Source of the DNA: Kingdonia uniflora
Lineage: Eukaryota; Streptophyta; Magnoliopsida; Ranunculales; Circaeasteraceae
Assembly (NCBI GenBank): GCA_014058105.1
Contig: JACGCM010002624.1
Location: 496,001 to 560,000 of the forward strand
Reading direction: 5' to 3'
DNA: 64,000 bases
Each line of letters begins with the position of its first letter. Position 1 is the first letter of the stretch. A model generated the notes under the pieces. That model saw only the letters and a list, made by a program, of their open reading frames with translations, made no database searches and was not told where the DNA came from. Made by a program: the position numbers and the translations under genes. Below, piece by piece: positions 21,467 through 33,660 of this stretch.

Positions 21467-22651
21467 ATGGTCGATCAGGAGAAGTTGAAGATCACGAAGT
21501 TTAATGTGTCAAATTTTAGAGTGTGGAAGATGCAGATAGAAGATTACCTTTATCAGAAGGATTTTGATTTACCACTAGGTGGAGTTGAGATGAAGTCAGT
21601 AGATTTTAATGCTGCTAAGTGGGCGCGATTAGATCGCAAAGTGCTTGAAACCGTTAGGTTAGCGTTTTTATCTCAAATTCTACACATGATCTCCAAAGTT
21701 ACGACGACGAAGGGTTTGATGGAGACGTTGTTCGCTATGTACTCGGAATCGTCCGGGGCAAATAAGGTTTACCTTTTACGGCGCTCGTTTACTTTGAAGA
21801 TGAAGGAAAATGGTAGTGTGCAAGCTCATATCAGTGAGTTCAATACCATACATGCTCAACTGGAATCCGTTAAAATTACTTTTATTGAGGAGGTGAGAGC
21901 GTGGGCTCTTCAAGGGCAGATGCCAGAAAGCTGGGAAGGATTTATTATAGCTGTGACCAACTCATCTGGGAAGGAAGATATCAAATTTGACATTATAGTC
22001 TCGTTGATTATGAGTGAAGAGAATAGACGTAAAACATATGAACCTTCTTCGAGTTTAAACGACAGTATGTTGAACATCGAGGAAAGATGGAGGTCTTACA
22101 AAAAAAGGCCAAAATTTGGAAGGGGTCGATCATAGTCAAGAGGGAAGTCTAAGTCGCCCGGTGCGTGTTGGACTTGTGGAAAGAAGGGTCACTTCAGGCG
22201 AGATTGCAACTTTTCTTCTTCTAAGAAGATTGATGATGAAGAGAAAGATACAATGAACCTTACTGAAGAGGTTAGTTCTGACAAGGCTCTACTATTATCG
22301 TATGACGATGTTAACGAATCTTGGATTGTTGATTCGGGCGCTTCCTTCCATGTTACTGCTAACGTAGGTTTTCTTACCAATATTATTAAAGGCGACTTTG
22401 GTACGGTCTTTCTTGCAGATAAGAGTGCACGCAATATTACTCGGAAGGGAAACGCTAGGTTGTTGTTGCCTTCAGGGGGAACATTGGTTTTACAGAATAT
22501 GCGACTTGTACCTAAACTGGGGAATAACCTTATATCGGTTAGCAAATTAGCGGATGATACCGGATATGAGTGTACCTTTGGCGCAACCTTCTGGAAGGTT
22601 ATAAAAGGAGTTATGTTGGTAGCTCAAAGTTTACGACAAGGAACGTTGTAA
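21467..22651 (+). pseudogene. Element C gag and protease, broken
   Basis: The gag frame (21467-22135) starts MVDQEKLKITKF and contains the UBN2-type core (ESSGANKVYLLRRSFTLKM). A TAG at 22133-22135 interrupts it just before the zinc knuckle CWTCGKKGHFRRDC (22168-22209). The same frame goes on into the copia protease, WIVDSGASFHVT near 22321, and stops at 22649-22651. Gag would package the RNA and the protease would cut the polyprotein. The two stops mean it cannot work unaided. Confidence 0.88.
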
Positions 22652-22689
22652 ACAACGCAAAGCACAATTTCTACTATTTGTGCGGCTAC

Positions 22690-23525
22690 TCCGGGGATTG
22701 ATACAAGTACATGGCATAAACAGCTCGGTCACATGAGTGAGAAGGGGATGAAGATAATGGTAATGAAGGGAAAACTATAGGGTCTTGCTGAGGTTGATTT
22801 TAAGCTTTGTGAAGAGTGTGTTCTTGCGAAGCAGAAGAAGGTCAGTTTCAAATTATCTGGTAGATCAAAGAAACCCGAAAAGCTAAATCTTGCATACACT
22901 GATGTTTCGGGGCCAACGAAAGTATCTTCTCTTGGTGGTTCTCATTACTATGTTACTTTTATCGATGATGCTACTCGTAAACTGTGGGTCTGCTTTTGTG
23001 AAGAACAAGTCAGATGTGTTCGATAAATTCCAGAGGTGGAAGGCCCTAGTTAAAAATGAAACCGGGTTGAAACTGAAGTGTCTCAAGTCGGATAACGGGG
23101 GCGAATACTGTAGTGACGAGTTTAAAGACTTTTGCGCATCAAACGAGATTAGGAGACAGAAGACTATTCCCGAAATACCGCAACAAAATGGTGTTGTAGA
23201 ATGCATGAACCGAATAATAATCGAGAGAGGGAGAAGTATGAGATTCAACGCTGGATTGCCAAAGTGTTTTTAGGTGGATGGGGTTAGTACGACGGCGTAC
23301 TTGATTAATAGAGGGCCTTCAACGGCTTTGGATTTTAGACTTCCTGAAGAAGCATGGATCAAAAAAGAGGTAAACCTTAATCACTTGAGTATTTTTTGTT
23401 GTACCTCATATGTGCTTGATAATTCAAATACAAGAACAAAACTAGATGCAAAGTCGATGAAGTGCATTTTCATTGGATACAGTGGTGATGAGTTGGATAT
23501 CGGTTTTGGGATGCGAAGAATCTGA
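22690..23525 (+). pseudogene. Element C integrase, broken
   Basis: The HHCC zinc module (HKQLGHMSEKG ... CEECVLAKQ) lies at 22718-22835, with a TAG at 22778-22780. The core begins TFIDDATRKLW, shifts frame near 22985, and continues with LKSDNGGEYCSDEF and IPQQNG-like residues ending VVECMNRI, so the D,D,E positions are present but not in one frame. A stop at 23271-23273 and a shift near 23505 follow. It would insert the cDNA into the genome. Confidence 0.86.
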
Positions 23526-25323
23526 AAGTTATCCGGAGCCGTAATGTTACATTCAATGAGAAAGTTTTATATAAAGACTTCAAAGTACCTGTGAAAAGGA
23601 TTCGAGGTGAAGAAGAGGAAAGTGTCGACATTGAAGATGATGAACCCTCTCGAGAGGATGATAAAAAAGTCGTGTTGAGTCCGATGAACCGGATCAAAGC
23701 GAAGAACCAAATGTTCTAGACATTTCAATAGCACATCAAAAGGAGCCGAGAGTTGCAAGAATTTCGACAAGGTACCTAAATTCCTTAAATCACTTATTAC
23801 TTATAGATGGTGGTAAACCTGAAAGTTACAAGGAGGCTTTAGATGTGGAAGCCAAGAGAAAGTGGAAGCTTATTATGGATGATGAGATGCAGTCATTATC
23901 AGTTAATCGAACTTGGGATTTTGTTCGGTTACCAAAGGGGAAGAGAGTATTGTACAACAAGTGGGTATACAAACTAAAGCAGGAATCTAATGGTTCAAGG
24001 AGATTCAAGGCTAGACTTGTGGTGAAAGGCTTTCAGCAGAAAGAGGGCGTTGATTTCGGTGAGATTTTTGCTCCTGTTATGAAGATGTCTACTATTCGGG
24101 TTGTGATGAATATAGTTGTTATTAAAGACTTACATCTTGAACAACTTAATATCAAGACTGCATTTCTTCACGGTAACCTTGATGAATAAATTTATATGAA
24201 GCAGCTTGAAGGGTATTCGGTTAAAGGGAAAGAAGATCTTGTGTGTAGGCTTACGAAGAGCTTATACGGTTTGAAACAAGCGCCGAGACAGTGGTATTTG
24301 AAGTTCGAACAGTTCATGTCCAGAAATGGCTATTCGAAGAGCAATGCGGATCACTGTTATTTTATAAAGAATATGGGAAACTCATATATTATTCTTCTTC
24401 TGTATGTAGATGATATGTTGGTAGCAAGTACTGACATGGGAGAGATAGTTAAGTTGAAGGAACTGTTATCCCATGAGTTTTCTATGAAGGACTTGGGTGC
24501 GGCGAGACATGTTTTTGGTATGCGTGCTACAAGGGACAGAAAGTGGCGAGAATTAAAGTTGTCTCAAGATGAGTACATCGACAAAGTACTGAAGCGGTTT
24601 AATATGGATGGTTCTAAAGTTGTTAATATAGTATTGGGAGGTCACTTCAAATTATCAAAGGATTATTGTCCGAAGACGCAAAAGGATCGCGATGAGATGC
24701 GGAAGGTTCCTTATCAATCTGCGGCTGGTAGCCTAATGTACGCTATGTTTTGTACAAGACCAGATATTGCCCAAGCAGTGGGAGTTGTTAGTATGTATAT
24801 GAGCAATCCAGACCAGGAGCATTGGAGAGCTGTGAAATGGATACTGAGTTATCTAAAGGGGACTCAAGATATGGCATTATGTTATGGGGGTTCTAAGATA
24901 TGCTTACAGGGTTTTGTTGATTCTGATATGGCGGGTGACATGGATAGGTGGAAGAGCACTAGTGGCTTCGTTTTTACATTAGGAAGCGGTGCGGTTACAT
25001 GGGTTTTTAGGCTACAGAAGATTGTAGCTTTGTCTACCACGGAGGCGGAATATGTTGCAGCTACAGAAGCGTGCAAAGATATGGTTTGGCTCAAAGGGTT
25101 AATGAAAGATCTTGGCAGAGAACAATTCTCCCCTAAGTTGTATAGTGATAGTCAAAGCGCTATACACTTAGCGAAGAATTCAGTTTTTCACTCTAGGACC
25201 AAAGACATTGATATTCGGTATCACTATATTCGCTCGCTCCTCGAGGACAGTGTGTTGAAGCTTATGAGGATTCACATCAGTGTGAATCCGGCCGATATGT
25301 TTACGAAGGTGGTGACCTTTTAA
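23526..25323 (+). pseudogene. Element C reverse transcriptase and RNase H
   Basis: The RT opens with RRFKARLVVKGFQQKEG and DFGEIFAPVMKMSTIRVV, has one TAA at 24187-24189 inside LDE*IY, then TKSLYGLKQAPRQWY and the active-site box YVDDMLVAS at 24402-24428. RNase H has FVDSDMAGDMDRW, TEAEYVAATEACKDMVW and HSRTKDIDIRYHYIR, and ends at 25323. The stretch 24196-25323 is open for 375 codons, the best preserved part of the element. Confidence 0.9.
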
Positions 25324-25438
25324 AAGTTGACGACGTGTACAACTTTTGTGGGTCTTCAAGATTGAAGGTCCGGGTAGTGCGAGCAATTCATTGGGAGATC
25401 TGGAGATGGGTTACGGGATTCGATTTCAAGTGGAAGAT

Positions 25439-25995
25439 TGTTGGGTATGAACTTGAATTGAAGAAATTGTCGAAGTCGTTCGAATGAACTCATGTACTCC
25501 CTAAAATTTTGGCCCAAGAGTTAATCTCGTTCGAACGAGCTTGAATGTAGTTCGAACGAAATGTTATGTTTCTAGGGTTGGAGACCAACTATCGCAAAGT
25601 CGTTTGAGCGGGCTTGGAGTCGTTATGCCTTGAGATTTTGCCTTAGATGTTAGAGTTATGCCTCGAGATTTGTACTACTTGTATTTTTTGTCATCTAGTA
25701 TATAAAGAGGACTTAGGTTATTATGTTAACCTAATCTTTTGGTAAACCTTAGAGAGGCTAGGGTTTGAAGAGACTCCATTAAAGCTTGAGATGCTTGAGA
25801 GATCATTGTAACTTGTTTGATATTATAGTGAATTGTTCATGGGGAGTGGTTTTTCATCTGCAAGGGTTTTCCACTTCCCTCATCTCGGAAAATTCTTCGT
25901 GTCCTTTATTGTTTTTGTTGATTTACTACTAGGTTAGCGATTTCTGCGTATCGTTCTTGTAAGGGAAGAGAGAGTAGCTACCTCGATTTTCGACA
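25439..25995 (+). repeat. 3' LTR of element C
   Basis: It starts TGTTGGGTATG after the purine tract AAGTGGAAGAT and ends TTTTCGACA. It is followed by the target duplication TAGGT. Confidence 0.9.
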
Positions 25996-27135
25996 TAGGT
26001 AACCGAACTAAATCCCAAATTTGATTTATTAAAAATGATTGTATCTCATCATTCATAGCAAGCTCTCACTTGCTCTTGGCTTCCATATCTATTGTCTATT
26101 TGCAACTTTTAGGCTCACCACCATCCGTAAGTAACAAGTGATGTAGGGAGTTAACGTACCTAGCCGGGGATTTTGCAGTTCTCGGCTCCTTTCAAAGTGT
26201 TATTAGAATGTCTAGATCATTAGGTTCCTCGTTTTGATCCGGTGCATCGGACTCAACCACGACTTCGTCATCAACCTATCGAGAGGGTTTAAATTTAATG
26301 TCGACACTTTCCGCTGCTTCACTTCGATTCCTTTCCACAGGTACTTTGAAGTCCTTATACAAAACTTTCTCATTGAATGTAACATTACGGCTCCAGATGA
26401 CTTTCCAATTCTTTGCATCCCAAAATCGATGCCCAAACTCATCACCACCATATCTAATGAATATACACTTCGTTGACTTTGCATCTAACTTTGTCATTGT
26501 ATCTGAATTATCAAGTGCATATGAGGTACAACCGAAAATACGCAAATGAGAAAGATTTAACTCTTTACCGATCCATGCTTCTTCTGGAAGTCTAAAGCCG
26601 TTGAAGTCCCTCTGTTAATCAAGTATGCCGCCATACTAACCGCATCCGCCAAAAAGCATTTTGGCAATCCAGCGTTGAGTCTCATACTTCTCGCTCATTC
26701 GTTTATAGTTCGGTTCATACGTTCTACAACACCATTTTGCTGTGGTGTTCCAGGAATAGTCTTCTGTTGTCTAATCCCGTTTGATGCGCAAAAATCTTCA
26801 AACTCGTCACTACATTATTCGCCCCCGTTATCCGACCTAAGACACTTCAGTTTCAAGCTGGTTTCATTTTCAATTAGAGCCCTCCACTTCTTGAATTTAT
26901 CGAACACATCTGATTTGTTCTTTACAAAGTAGACCCACAGTTTATGAGTAGCATCATCGATAAAAGTAACGTAATAATGAGAACCACCAAGAGAAGACAC
27001 TTTGGTTGGTCCCCAAACATCTGTATGAACAAGATTCAACTTTTCAGGTTTCCTTAATCTTCCAATTATTTTGAAACTAACCTTCTTCTGCTTTGCAAGA
27101 ACACACTCTTCACAAAACTTTAGATCAACCTCAAG
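25996..27135 (-). pseudogene. Element D pol, 5' half: integrase to RT start, minus strand
   Basis: This is the continuation of 19357-20848 across element C. On the minus strand: [41 protein letters not shown], then SDNGGE, a stop near 26815, and pieces such as LDNSDTMTKLDAKSTKCIF to 26200. It ends at about 27135 where host-like sequence with the orphan exon begins; its gag, protease and 5' LTR are missing. Confidence 0.86.
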
Positions 27136-27177
27136 TGGAAGAGATAAATGAATACAACTCAAGTGGGAGATATCCAG

Positions 27178-27299
27178 TTCCTGAATTTTGGAATTTCAAG
27201 GAAGGAAGGAAGGCTTGCCTGAAAGAAGTTATCGAGCATGTGTTGAAGCAACTGAAGTCTCTTAAGTCTGCCCGTAAAGCTCTTAAGCGCAGAGGATGA
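27178..27299 (+). pseudogene. Orphan 3'-terminal coding exon, block 2 copy
   Basis: The same exon as 5362-5483: acceptor ATATCCAG, then [17 protein letters not shown], ending KALKRRG and TGA. The two copies differ at one residue of the tail (SAR here, FAR in block 1) and at one just after the acceptor. Whether any transcript uses it cannot be told here. Confidence 0.5.
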
Positions 27300-28458
27300 A
27301 AAACAAGGTCAGCGTTCTAGTCCTCAAGAAATACTTTGATTAAGAATTCCTGATTATTTCCTGCCAACTATGAGTTTCTTTAGAGGAACTTTTCATAGTG
27401 CCTCCCTCTGCCTTTGCTTATATAGTAGATTTGTATGGTGTTCTCATCAATAAATTCAAGTGTCTAATTCATTGATATGTCCCTTTGAAGTCTTTAGACT
27501 GAAGAAAATAGAAAGATAGTGTTTTAAGAAGAAAAAAAAATGAATTTACGGTCTGTCTCGAGTCCTTGATTTCTTTTTGTTATCATTTCCTAGTTGTGCT
27601 AGGATGCCTATCCTTACACTTATCTTAGTATCTTACCATTTAAAGTCAAGACTGTCACAGAGGTTTCAGTTTTCTTAGGGTGTCTTCTTTTTCCTTTGCA
27701 CTCTTGATAACATTCTTTGGTTTTGCCACAACATTAACTGATAGCTGAAATGTACCTTGTGCAGATTAACCCGCTACACTTCTACCGGGGAGAAATTGTG
27801 AAGCCAACCATACCTGACATGATAGCCTGCTTGTTCGTGACATTCCACCTCCATATATTTTTTTGTTACCACATACAACTAGTAGTCCTTTTTGTTAATC
27901 AAAAATGTACCTCTTAATCGTGCTTACTGTACATGCATATATTTTGTACCAGATATGTTAAATATTTCAATGAAAGATGCCTATAATAGTTTTTGTCCAA
28001 TTTCTCCTTGGTTATCTATTTATTCATGCCATCATACGCTGCCTTCAGGAATCAGTAAATGAATCAGTTTACGGATACCTGTATTTTGAAGATGTTATCG
28101 CTGGGTAGTCCAACCCATGATGAGGCCATAAACTTGGAAAAGATAAATGAAGACTTCTAGAAAAGCATTATCTTTTCTAATGTGGTGTGTACTCTAATGT
28201 GGGTTTAGTTCTTAGTGTACTCTTGACTAATTCGATACGATGGATACATAAAACAGTCACACTATTGTACAAAAAAGACTGGTTAGATAATTAGCGCCTC
28301 TTAGTGCAAAACTTATCTTGGGTTATATTTATGAAAACGAGAACTTTCTATTAATTTTTGCCTATGAATGATATGGAAACTTACAAAATGTGGCAATTTC
28401 TAACATACTTGAAGGCCATTCAGGTATCTATTAATTTTTACCTCTATGTTTCACTCCT
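27300..28458. other. 3' flank of NRT2 copy 2 with the exon-like island
   Basis: Matches 5484-6470, plus about 180 bp that block 1 has lost (27990-28174). The exon-like island at 27765-27880 reads INPLHFYRGEIVKPTIPDM after a TTGTGCAG acceptor. Confidence 0.5.
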
Positions 28459-30258
28459 CTACACATGTGTAGGAGTAGATGTAGGTAGTGTTGACACAGA
28501 AGAAACTCGCCTTCCTCGCTCAGACCGACTGTTTTCAGCAAACTTGATACTATTTTGGTGCAACCCCATATGTTTCTCGTCATCGTTCCACTCTGACCCG
28601 TAATAGTACTCTTCATTACCTTTCATCACGTCTTTCGTAGGGGGGAGGAACATGCTTCCCCACTGAGGGAAATGCACCAATGTCACAGGAAGAGTACACG
28701 CTACTATCATAACCCCCATGAGACTAATCCCTGTAGAAGTGGAGTAGCTCGAGCTTGTAAAAAATAATAATTGTGTAAGTCCCGCTCCAAAGTTTCCCCC
28801 CGCACCGATTAGTCCTGATATTATGCCCAATGACCGTCTAGAAATAAATGGGGTAACACCAAATGTTGCCCCACAAGCGGCTTGTGCACAACACGAAAAA
28901 AGGATCATGGCCAATATTGAAATTGGAAGTGATACAGCGCGGCCTAGCCAAATGCAGAAAACTCCTCCTAGACTTTGAAGGATCCAAAGGTTCCATAAAC
29001 GAGCTCGCATTCCAAAACGACGTGCACCAAAGTCTGACATAAAACCTCCAAAGGGACGTGCGACAATGTTGGCCATACCAAATGTGGCAGCGATAACACC
29101 AGCCGTGTGGAGCTTCAAATTATACCTGTCAAATTTGAAATGATTTGTTCGACTTTCTCTCAAATCTTTTTTTTATATAAAAGAATTTAACGTAGTCTAG
29201 TGTATCCGTCTTTCTACAAATAAAAGAAAGCAAAACTGCATACTTGTCAAAGAAGTATTCAGCAATGACATTATCGGTGGTGACCTCTACGCCAACTGAG
29301 TAGCCGTATAGAAGCACAAAGATCCATGTTCTGTAGTTGGTAATCGCATACCATAGCACCTAATCGAGAAAGAAAATCATTTGTTTAATAAAAATACTTT
29401 GGGTAACGATTTAAACTAATAGAATTAGTTTTTTCGAGTTCAACTGACCTTAGAGAATTTGTCTTTGGCAACATCTCCCTTCTTCCGAAGGCTACTAAGG
29501 TTTCCATCTGGCAAATCTTGACCCAGCGTGAGCACTAGAATCCCGGTGATTATATGAAGGCAACCGGGGATGAAAAATGCAATCCGCCAGGCAATAAACG
29601 GGGTTGCACCGGCATTTTTGATAATCTCAAAAAGAAGAGGCATGATAAGTTGAGTTGCCCCACCACCCATATTTCCCCAACCTGCAGCGGTACCATTTAC
29701 TAGTCCGATAATATTTCCATTGAACATGGTACTCATCCAATATTGGCACGAAACAAATGTCGCTAGAGAAAACCCAATCATGAAACGAACGGCTACATAT
29801 CCCTCAGCCGAAGACACAAGTGACATACAAAACACGGTTGGAGCTGAAAGCATCATCAAGAAAGCACACCCATACCGCGGTCCAAGTAAATCACACACAG
29901 CACCCATTACAAGCCTAGATAAAATACTCCCGGAGACCGACGCAATCCCAGCATTCCCAATATCTCCCTTGGTCAGGTTTAAATTGTCACGAATAATAGG
30001 AACCAACGGAGCAGCCGCGAACGTGGATACAAAGCAAGTGAAGAACGATATCCAGGAGAGGTGGAAGGTTCTCATATGTGGGTTAGCCAAGGAGAATAGC
30101 TTAAAGACCTTCGCCTTATGCTCAGAATCGACAGGCAAGTCGAACTTAGCCGTTGTGTCAGTCGGGACTCTTGGGGAAGCAACCGAGAAGGCAAAGGATT
30201 GTTCTCTGCCTGTCACTCCGTGCATGGAGCTTCCTGGGGATCCCTCTACTTCAGACAT
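28459..30258 (-). CDS. NRT2: High-affinity nitrate transporter, NRT2 family (copy 2)
   Basis: Exons on the minus strand are 30258-29449, 29359-29244 and 29125-28459 (810+116+667 nt, 530 aa), with the same splice sites as copy 1 and no disruption. Relative to copy 1 it has K215N, Q258R, M292V, L296V, F310Y, D311N, C368W, I373V and two changes in the C-tail (N to D and Q to H in the [11 protein letters not shown] region). The nitrate-signature motifs [10 protein letters not shown] and GAGGNFGAG are unchanged. It should be a plasma-membrane nitrate/H+ symporter acting with NAR2. Both introns are longer here than in copy 1 by small indels. F310Y/D311N sit at the exon 2/3 junction in a position usually occupied by FDLKLHTAG, so copy 2 departs from the common family sequence there. 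Confidence 0.96.
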
Positions 30259-30342
30259 TTTCTCCAAAACCAAATGCTAAATGCTAGAGATAGATAAAGA
30301 AGAGTAGAAGGTGGTGTTGATGTTCTTGGAGATACTGAGATG

Positions 30343-30351
30343 TATTTATAG
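30343..30351 (-). promoter_or_regulatory. TATA box of NRT2 copy 2
   Basis: CTATAAATA, 85 bp upstream of the start codon, identical in placement to copy 1. Confidence 0.7.
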
Positions 30352-30417
30352 TACTAGCATCAGTTGACATTTTTTATAAAAGCCACTGGAGATTCCCAAT
30401 GGTTGTAATATTTATAT

Positions 30418-30700
30418 ATTTGATATTTGATATTTGAGTATATTCCTGGCGCCATATCTCTTAGTTGAACACGGGAGAACCTCCTGTATATCCCCAAAGG
30501 ATATAGGACAAGTAATTAAACCAACATAAACCTAGTTTTTTTTGTTAGCCTTATTTTCGCATTAGCGCATACCATGATTGTTTGACGGAGGTGTAAATCA
30601 TTTTTATACATCCCTCTTTAACCTTTCGTGTGTTTCGAACGTTTTTCTCATATTAATTAACAATAAAATATAATTCCTAGTGTTGAGTTTGGGGCAGATG
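30418..30700. repeat. Single copy of the TGATA-type repeat upstream of NRT2 copy 2
   Basis: Corresponds to 9191-9484 of block 1 and ends with the hAT target octamer GGCAGATG (30693-30700). The Helitron-like interior and the second repeat of block 1 are absent. Confidence 0.7.
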
Positions 30701-30901
30701 CAGGGCCGCCGGCCCTTGGGGTGTGCAAGGTGTGCGATGGCACAGGACCCAAGAAAAAAAAATTGTTTCAGCCCTAAAAAAAATGAAAAATTTTATATAA
30801 ACCCTACCCAAGTGCCCAGCCCAGTTTCGATTTGTTAATTGGGCCAACTAAAAACCAGCCCAACACAACAGCCCCAAGCCCCCCACTACTTAGACTACTA
30901 G
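30701..30901 (+). mobile_element. hAT 5' terminus, truncated
   Basis: Starts CAGGGCCGCCGGCCC at the same target site as the complete element at 9485 and matches its first 180 or so bases. It breaks off at GACTACTAG, where SIRE-like RT sequence begins. Confidence 0.9.
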
Positions 30902-32215
30902 CTCCCACAGCTAGGTTGATAGCTCAGGGATACAATCAAATAAAATGGGTGGATGCAGAAGAAACTTTTGCTCCCACAGCTAGACTTGAATCAATTCGGA
31001 TGCTTTTGGCTTTTGTTTGTCACAAAAAAATTAAGCTTTATCAGATGGATGTGAAAAGTGCATTTTTGAATGGGCTACTTGAGGAAGAAGTGTATTTAGC
31101 TCAACCAAAGGGGTTTGAAGATCCTCATCACTCGGAGCATGTTTATCGTTTAAAGAAAGTACTTTATGGCCTAAAACATGTTCCTCGAGCATGGTATGAT
31201 AGACTTTTAAACTTTCAACTTGGAAAGGGGTTCATTCGAGGGGGAGTTGATAAGACATTGTTTATTCAGCGGGAAGAAGATGAAATTCTTATTGCATAGG
31301 TTAATGGGGATGATATTATTTTTGGATCAATGTCGAACTCTCGTGTCAAAGCATTCTGCGAGTTAATGGGAAGAGAGTTCGAGATGAGCATGGTTCTTCA
31401 AATCAAGCAACGGGAGGATGGCATCTTTGTTTATCAATCTAAATATGCTAAGGATATTGTCAAAAAGTTTGGTCTTGATTCCTCAAAACATGCCAGGACA
31501 CCAATGAGCACTACTACAAAATTGAGTAAGGACTCTGCAAGTACTGATATGGATCAAAAGATGTATAGGAACATGATAGGACGCTTGTTGTATCTTACAG
31601 CGAGTCGTCCAGACATTGTGTTCAGTGTTTGCATATGTGCACGTTATCAGGCAAGTCCTAAGGAGTCCCATTTACACGTTGTTAAACGGATTATTCGATA
31701 TGTGTCTGGAACTTGTGAGTTTGGATTGTGGTATACTCGAGACACTATATCTGAAATTATTGGATACTTAGATGCTGATTGGGCCAGAAATTCTGATGAA
31801 TGGAATAATACTTCTTGGGGATGTTACTGCATTGGGAACAATCTCGTTGTATGGCAAAGTAAGAAACATAATTGCATTTCACAGTCTACTGTTAAGGCAG
31901 AGTATATTGCTGCGGGAAGTTTTAGTACTCAACTAGTCTGAATGAATCAAATGTTACATGATTACGGGCTGAATCAGGAAGTAGTGTCACTTTATTGGGA
32001 TAATATAAGTGCAATCATCATTTCCAAGAACCCTGAACAACATTCGAGGACCAAGCACATTGACATCCGATTTCACTTCATTCGAGACCTTGTTGAGCGG
32101 AAGATTGTATTGTGGAGTATGTTTGTATGAAGAACCAACTTGCAGATCTCTTCACCAAACATTTAGACGTTATTCGGTTTGAAAATCTTTGATGCGCTAT
32201 TGGTGTATGTTCCAT
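30902..32215 (+). pseudogene. SIRE-like copia reverse transcriptase and RNase H
   Basis: The frame begins inside the RT: ARLIAQGYNQ, ETFAPTARLESIRMLLA, YQMDVKSAFLNGLLEEEVY and LYGLKHVPRAWYD. A TAG and a small insertion at 31297-31315 spoil the YVDD box, which reads VNGDDIIFGS. RNase H carries GYLDADWA and STVKAEYIAA, a stop at 31939-31941, then HSRTKHIDIRFHFIRDL and a second stop at 32128-32130. The pol end RFENL..CAIGVC is near 32170-32215. The SIRE/Maximus branch is suggested by the RNase H and tail motifs. The left junction carries a 14-base repeat (GCTCCCACAGCTAG at 30901 and again near 30970). Confidence 0.87.
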
Positions 32216-33004
32216 TTCCCAAATCTCTCAGGTCTTTCTGTTTGTAGTTCCACTATCTTGTGGACATCGTCAGGTACGTGTGGTGTCTTTTACTCTTACA
32301 GGCTATCTCCCCAAAAAAAATTGCACTTTTAGCCTATCGTAGCTTTGCATATGCATGTATGCAAATTATTTACGTGGCATATATCCATTTAATTCTTTAG
32401 TTACTTGGTATCACTTATTCGTCACGAGGTCCAACTGTCCCTGACTCTAGGTATAAGTAGAAATCTTGAGGGTAAATACAAAGACATCGTTACCTAACAT
32501 TATGTGAGGATCTCACCTTTTGTTCTAGCGTTGAGTGTTATTAAATAAATTTATTCCCTCAAAATCTCTCTCTGTTTCTGATCTCATTATTTTATGCATT
32601 AGTCGATTGTTGGTGGTAATATCTAATTCAAGTTAAAATACAAGAACATTTTCTCTACTTGATTCGAGGCGAAACGAGATATTGTATAAGTCTTAGGACA
32701 TGATTTTAGGCATTTTTATTTGCTCCTGTTTTGACCTTTTTAGCATCTAACCCAATCATTAATTTACTTGCTACCCGTTGAGCCTAAAATAAGCCATTTC
32801 TTTGTAAACGCACAAATTCTTGTTTAAACCTTTTGTTCTGAGGACAGGAAGTGATAAAATCTGAAGGGTGATGCGTGTATGAGTGCTGCTTTGGAGAATG
32901 TTTTGGTACAACAAAGTATAAATTCAAATAGTGTTAGAAGATCAAGTAAAAAAAAGGGAAGGAGGTGTATTGATAACAACAATGGAGGTGGAACTTATTT
33001 TTGT
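32216..33004. other. Sequence after SIRE pol, block 2 only
   Basis: No convincing gene. The first 100 bases look like decayed pol/env spacer. The rest is AT-rich and has no counterpart in block 1, where it is deleted together with protease to RNase H. Confidence 0.45.
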
Positions 33005-33019
33005 CCTTAAAATGCCAGC

Positions 33020-33371
33020 AAAACACCTATTTCATCACTAGCCTACCTTTCCCTTCATAACAACCTTAAAAGTCCTAGTTGATTCTAAGTCTAATGCAAT
33101 CGGTTTAGTAAAAATGATAGTTTAAAAATCTATGGTACTTAACTTGACACCACCAAAAATAATTGATATTCCTTCCATGAGATCTTCAATAAAATAGCGC
33201 CGCTTTCTTGGATTATGAATTTTTAACTTCATTACTCATATTCATATTTCTTTAGAGTGATACCTAGTAAATTCTTAGTGACTTTGAGTGACCAACTATG
33301 CGAGGCCTAAGTTGAATCATATTTCCAATATAGTTCTCTTTATATGCCTATTTGTCAGTACTTTGTTTGGA

Positions 33372-33406
<35 letters not shown>

Positions 33407-33660
33407 GAGTTCTTTTGCATTATTCAGTTTATAGCTCAATAATATGTTCTCTATCGTGTATCCGTTGTGCTTATAGATATGACTCTGCATATTTTGAGGG
33501 GGAGTGTGTATGTTGGTCCTGTCTTTTCTCTTGCTCCCTGTGTTTACCTGTGGCTATTTAGTAATTTTGGGTAAGTTTTTGCCTTGTTTCATCCATTTCC
33601 AACCTGCAGTGTATTTTTTTTAAAAGAATATGTTTCGTTCGAACGACTTATCTTGTCGTT
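33020..33660. other. Post-pol spacer of the SIRE-like element, block 2
   Basis: Equals 13946-14560. It contains an (AC)16 microsatellite at 33374-33405, twice as long as in block 1. Confidence 0.65.

Larger units (their letters stand above)
20849..25995 (+). mobile_element. Full-length Tnt1/Tork-like copia retrotransposon (element C), inserted in element D
   Basis: 5' LTR 20849-21423, primer site 21426-21437, gag, protease, integrase, RT, RNase H, purine tract, 3' LTR 25439-25995: a 5147-bp plus-strand copia element. TAGGT flanks both ends (20844-20848 and 25996-26000). The interrupted host is a minus-strand member of the same family. Several stops in the coding region and 5'/3' LTR divergence show that it is not young. 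Its 3' end is also present in block 1 at 3107-4224 with the same TAGGT, so this insertion predates the block duplication. Confidence 0.95.
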
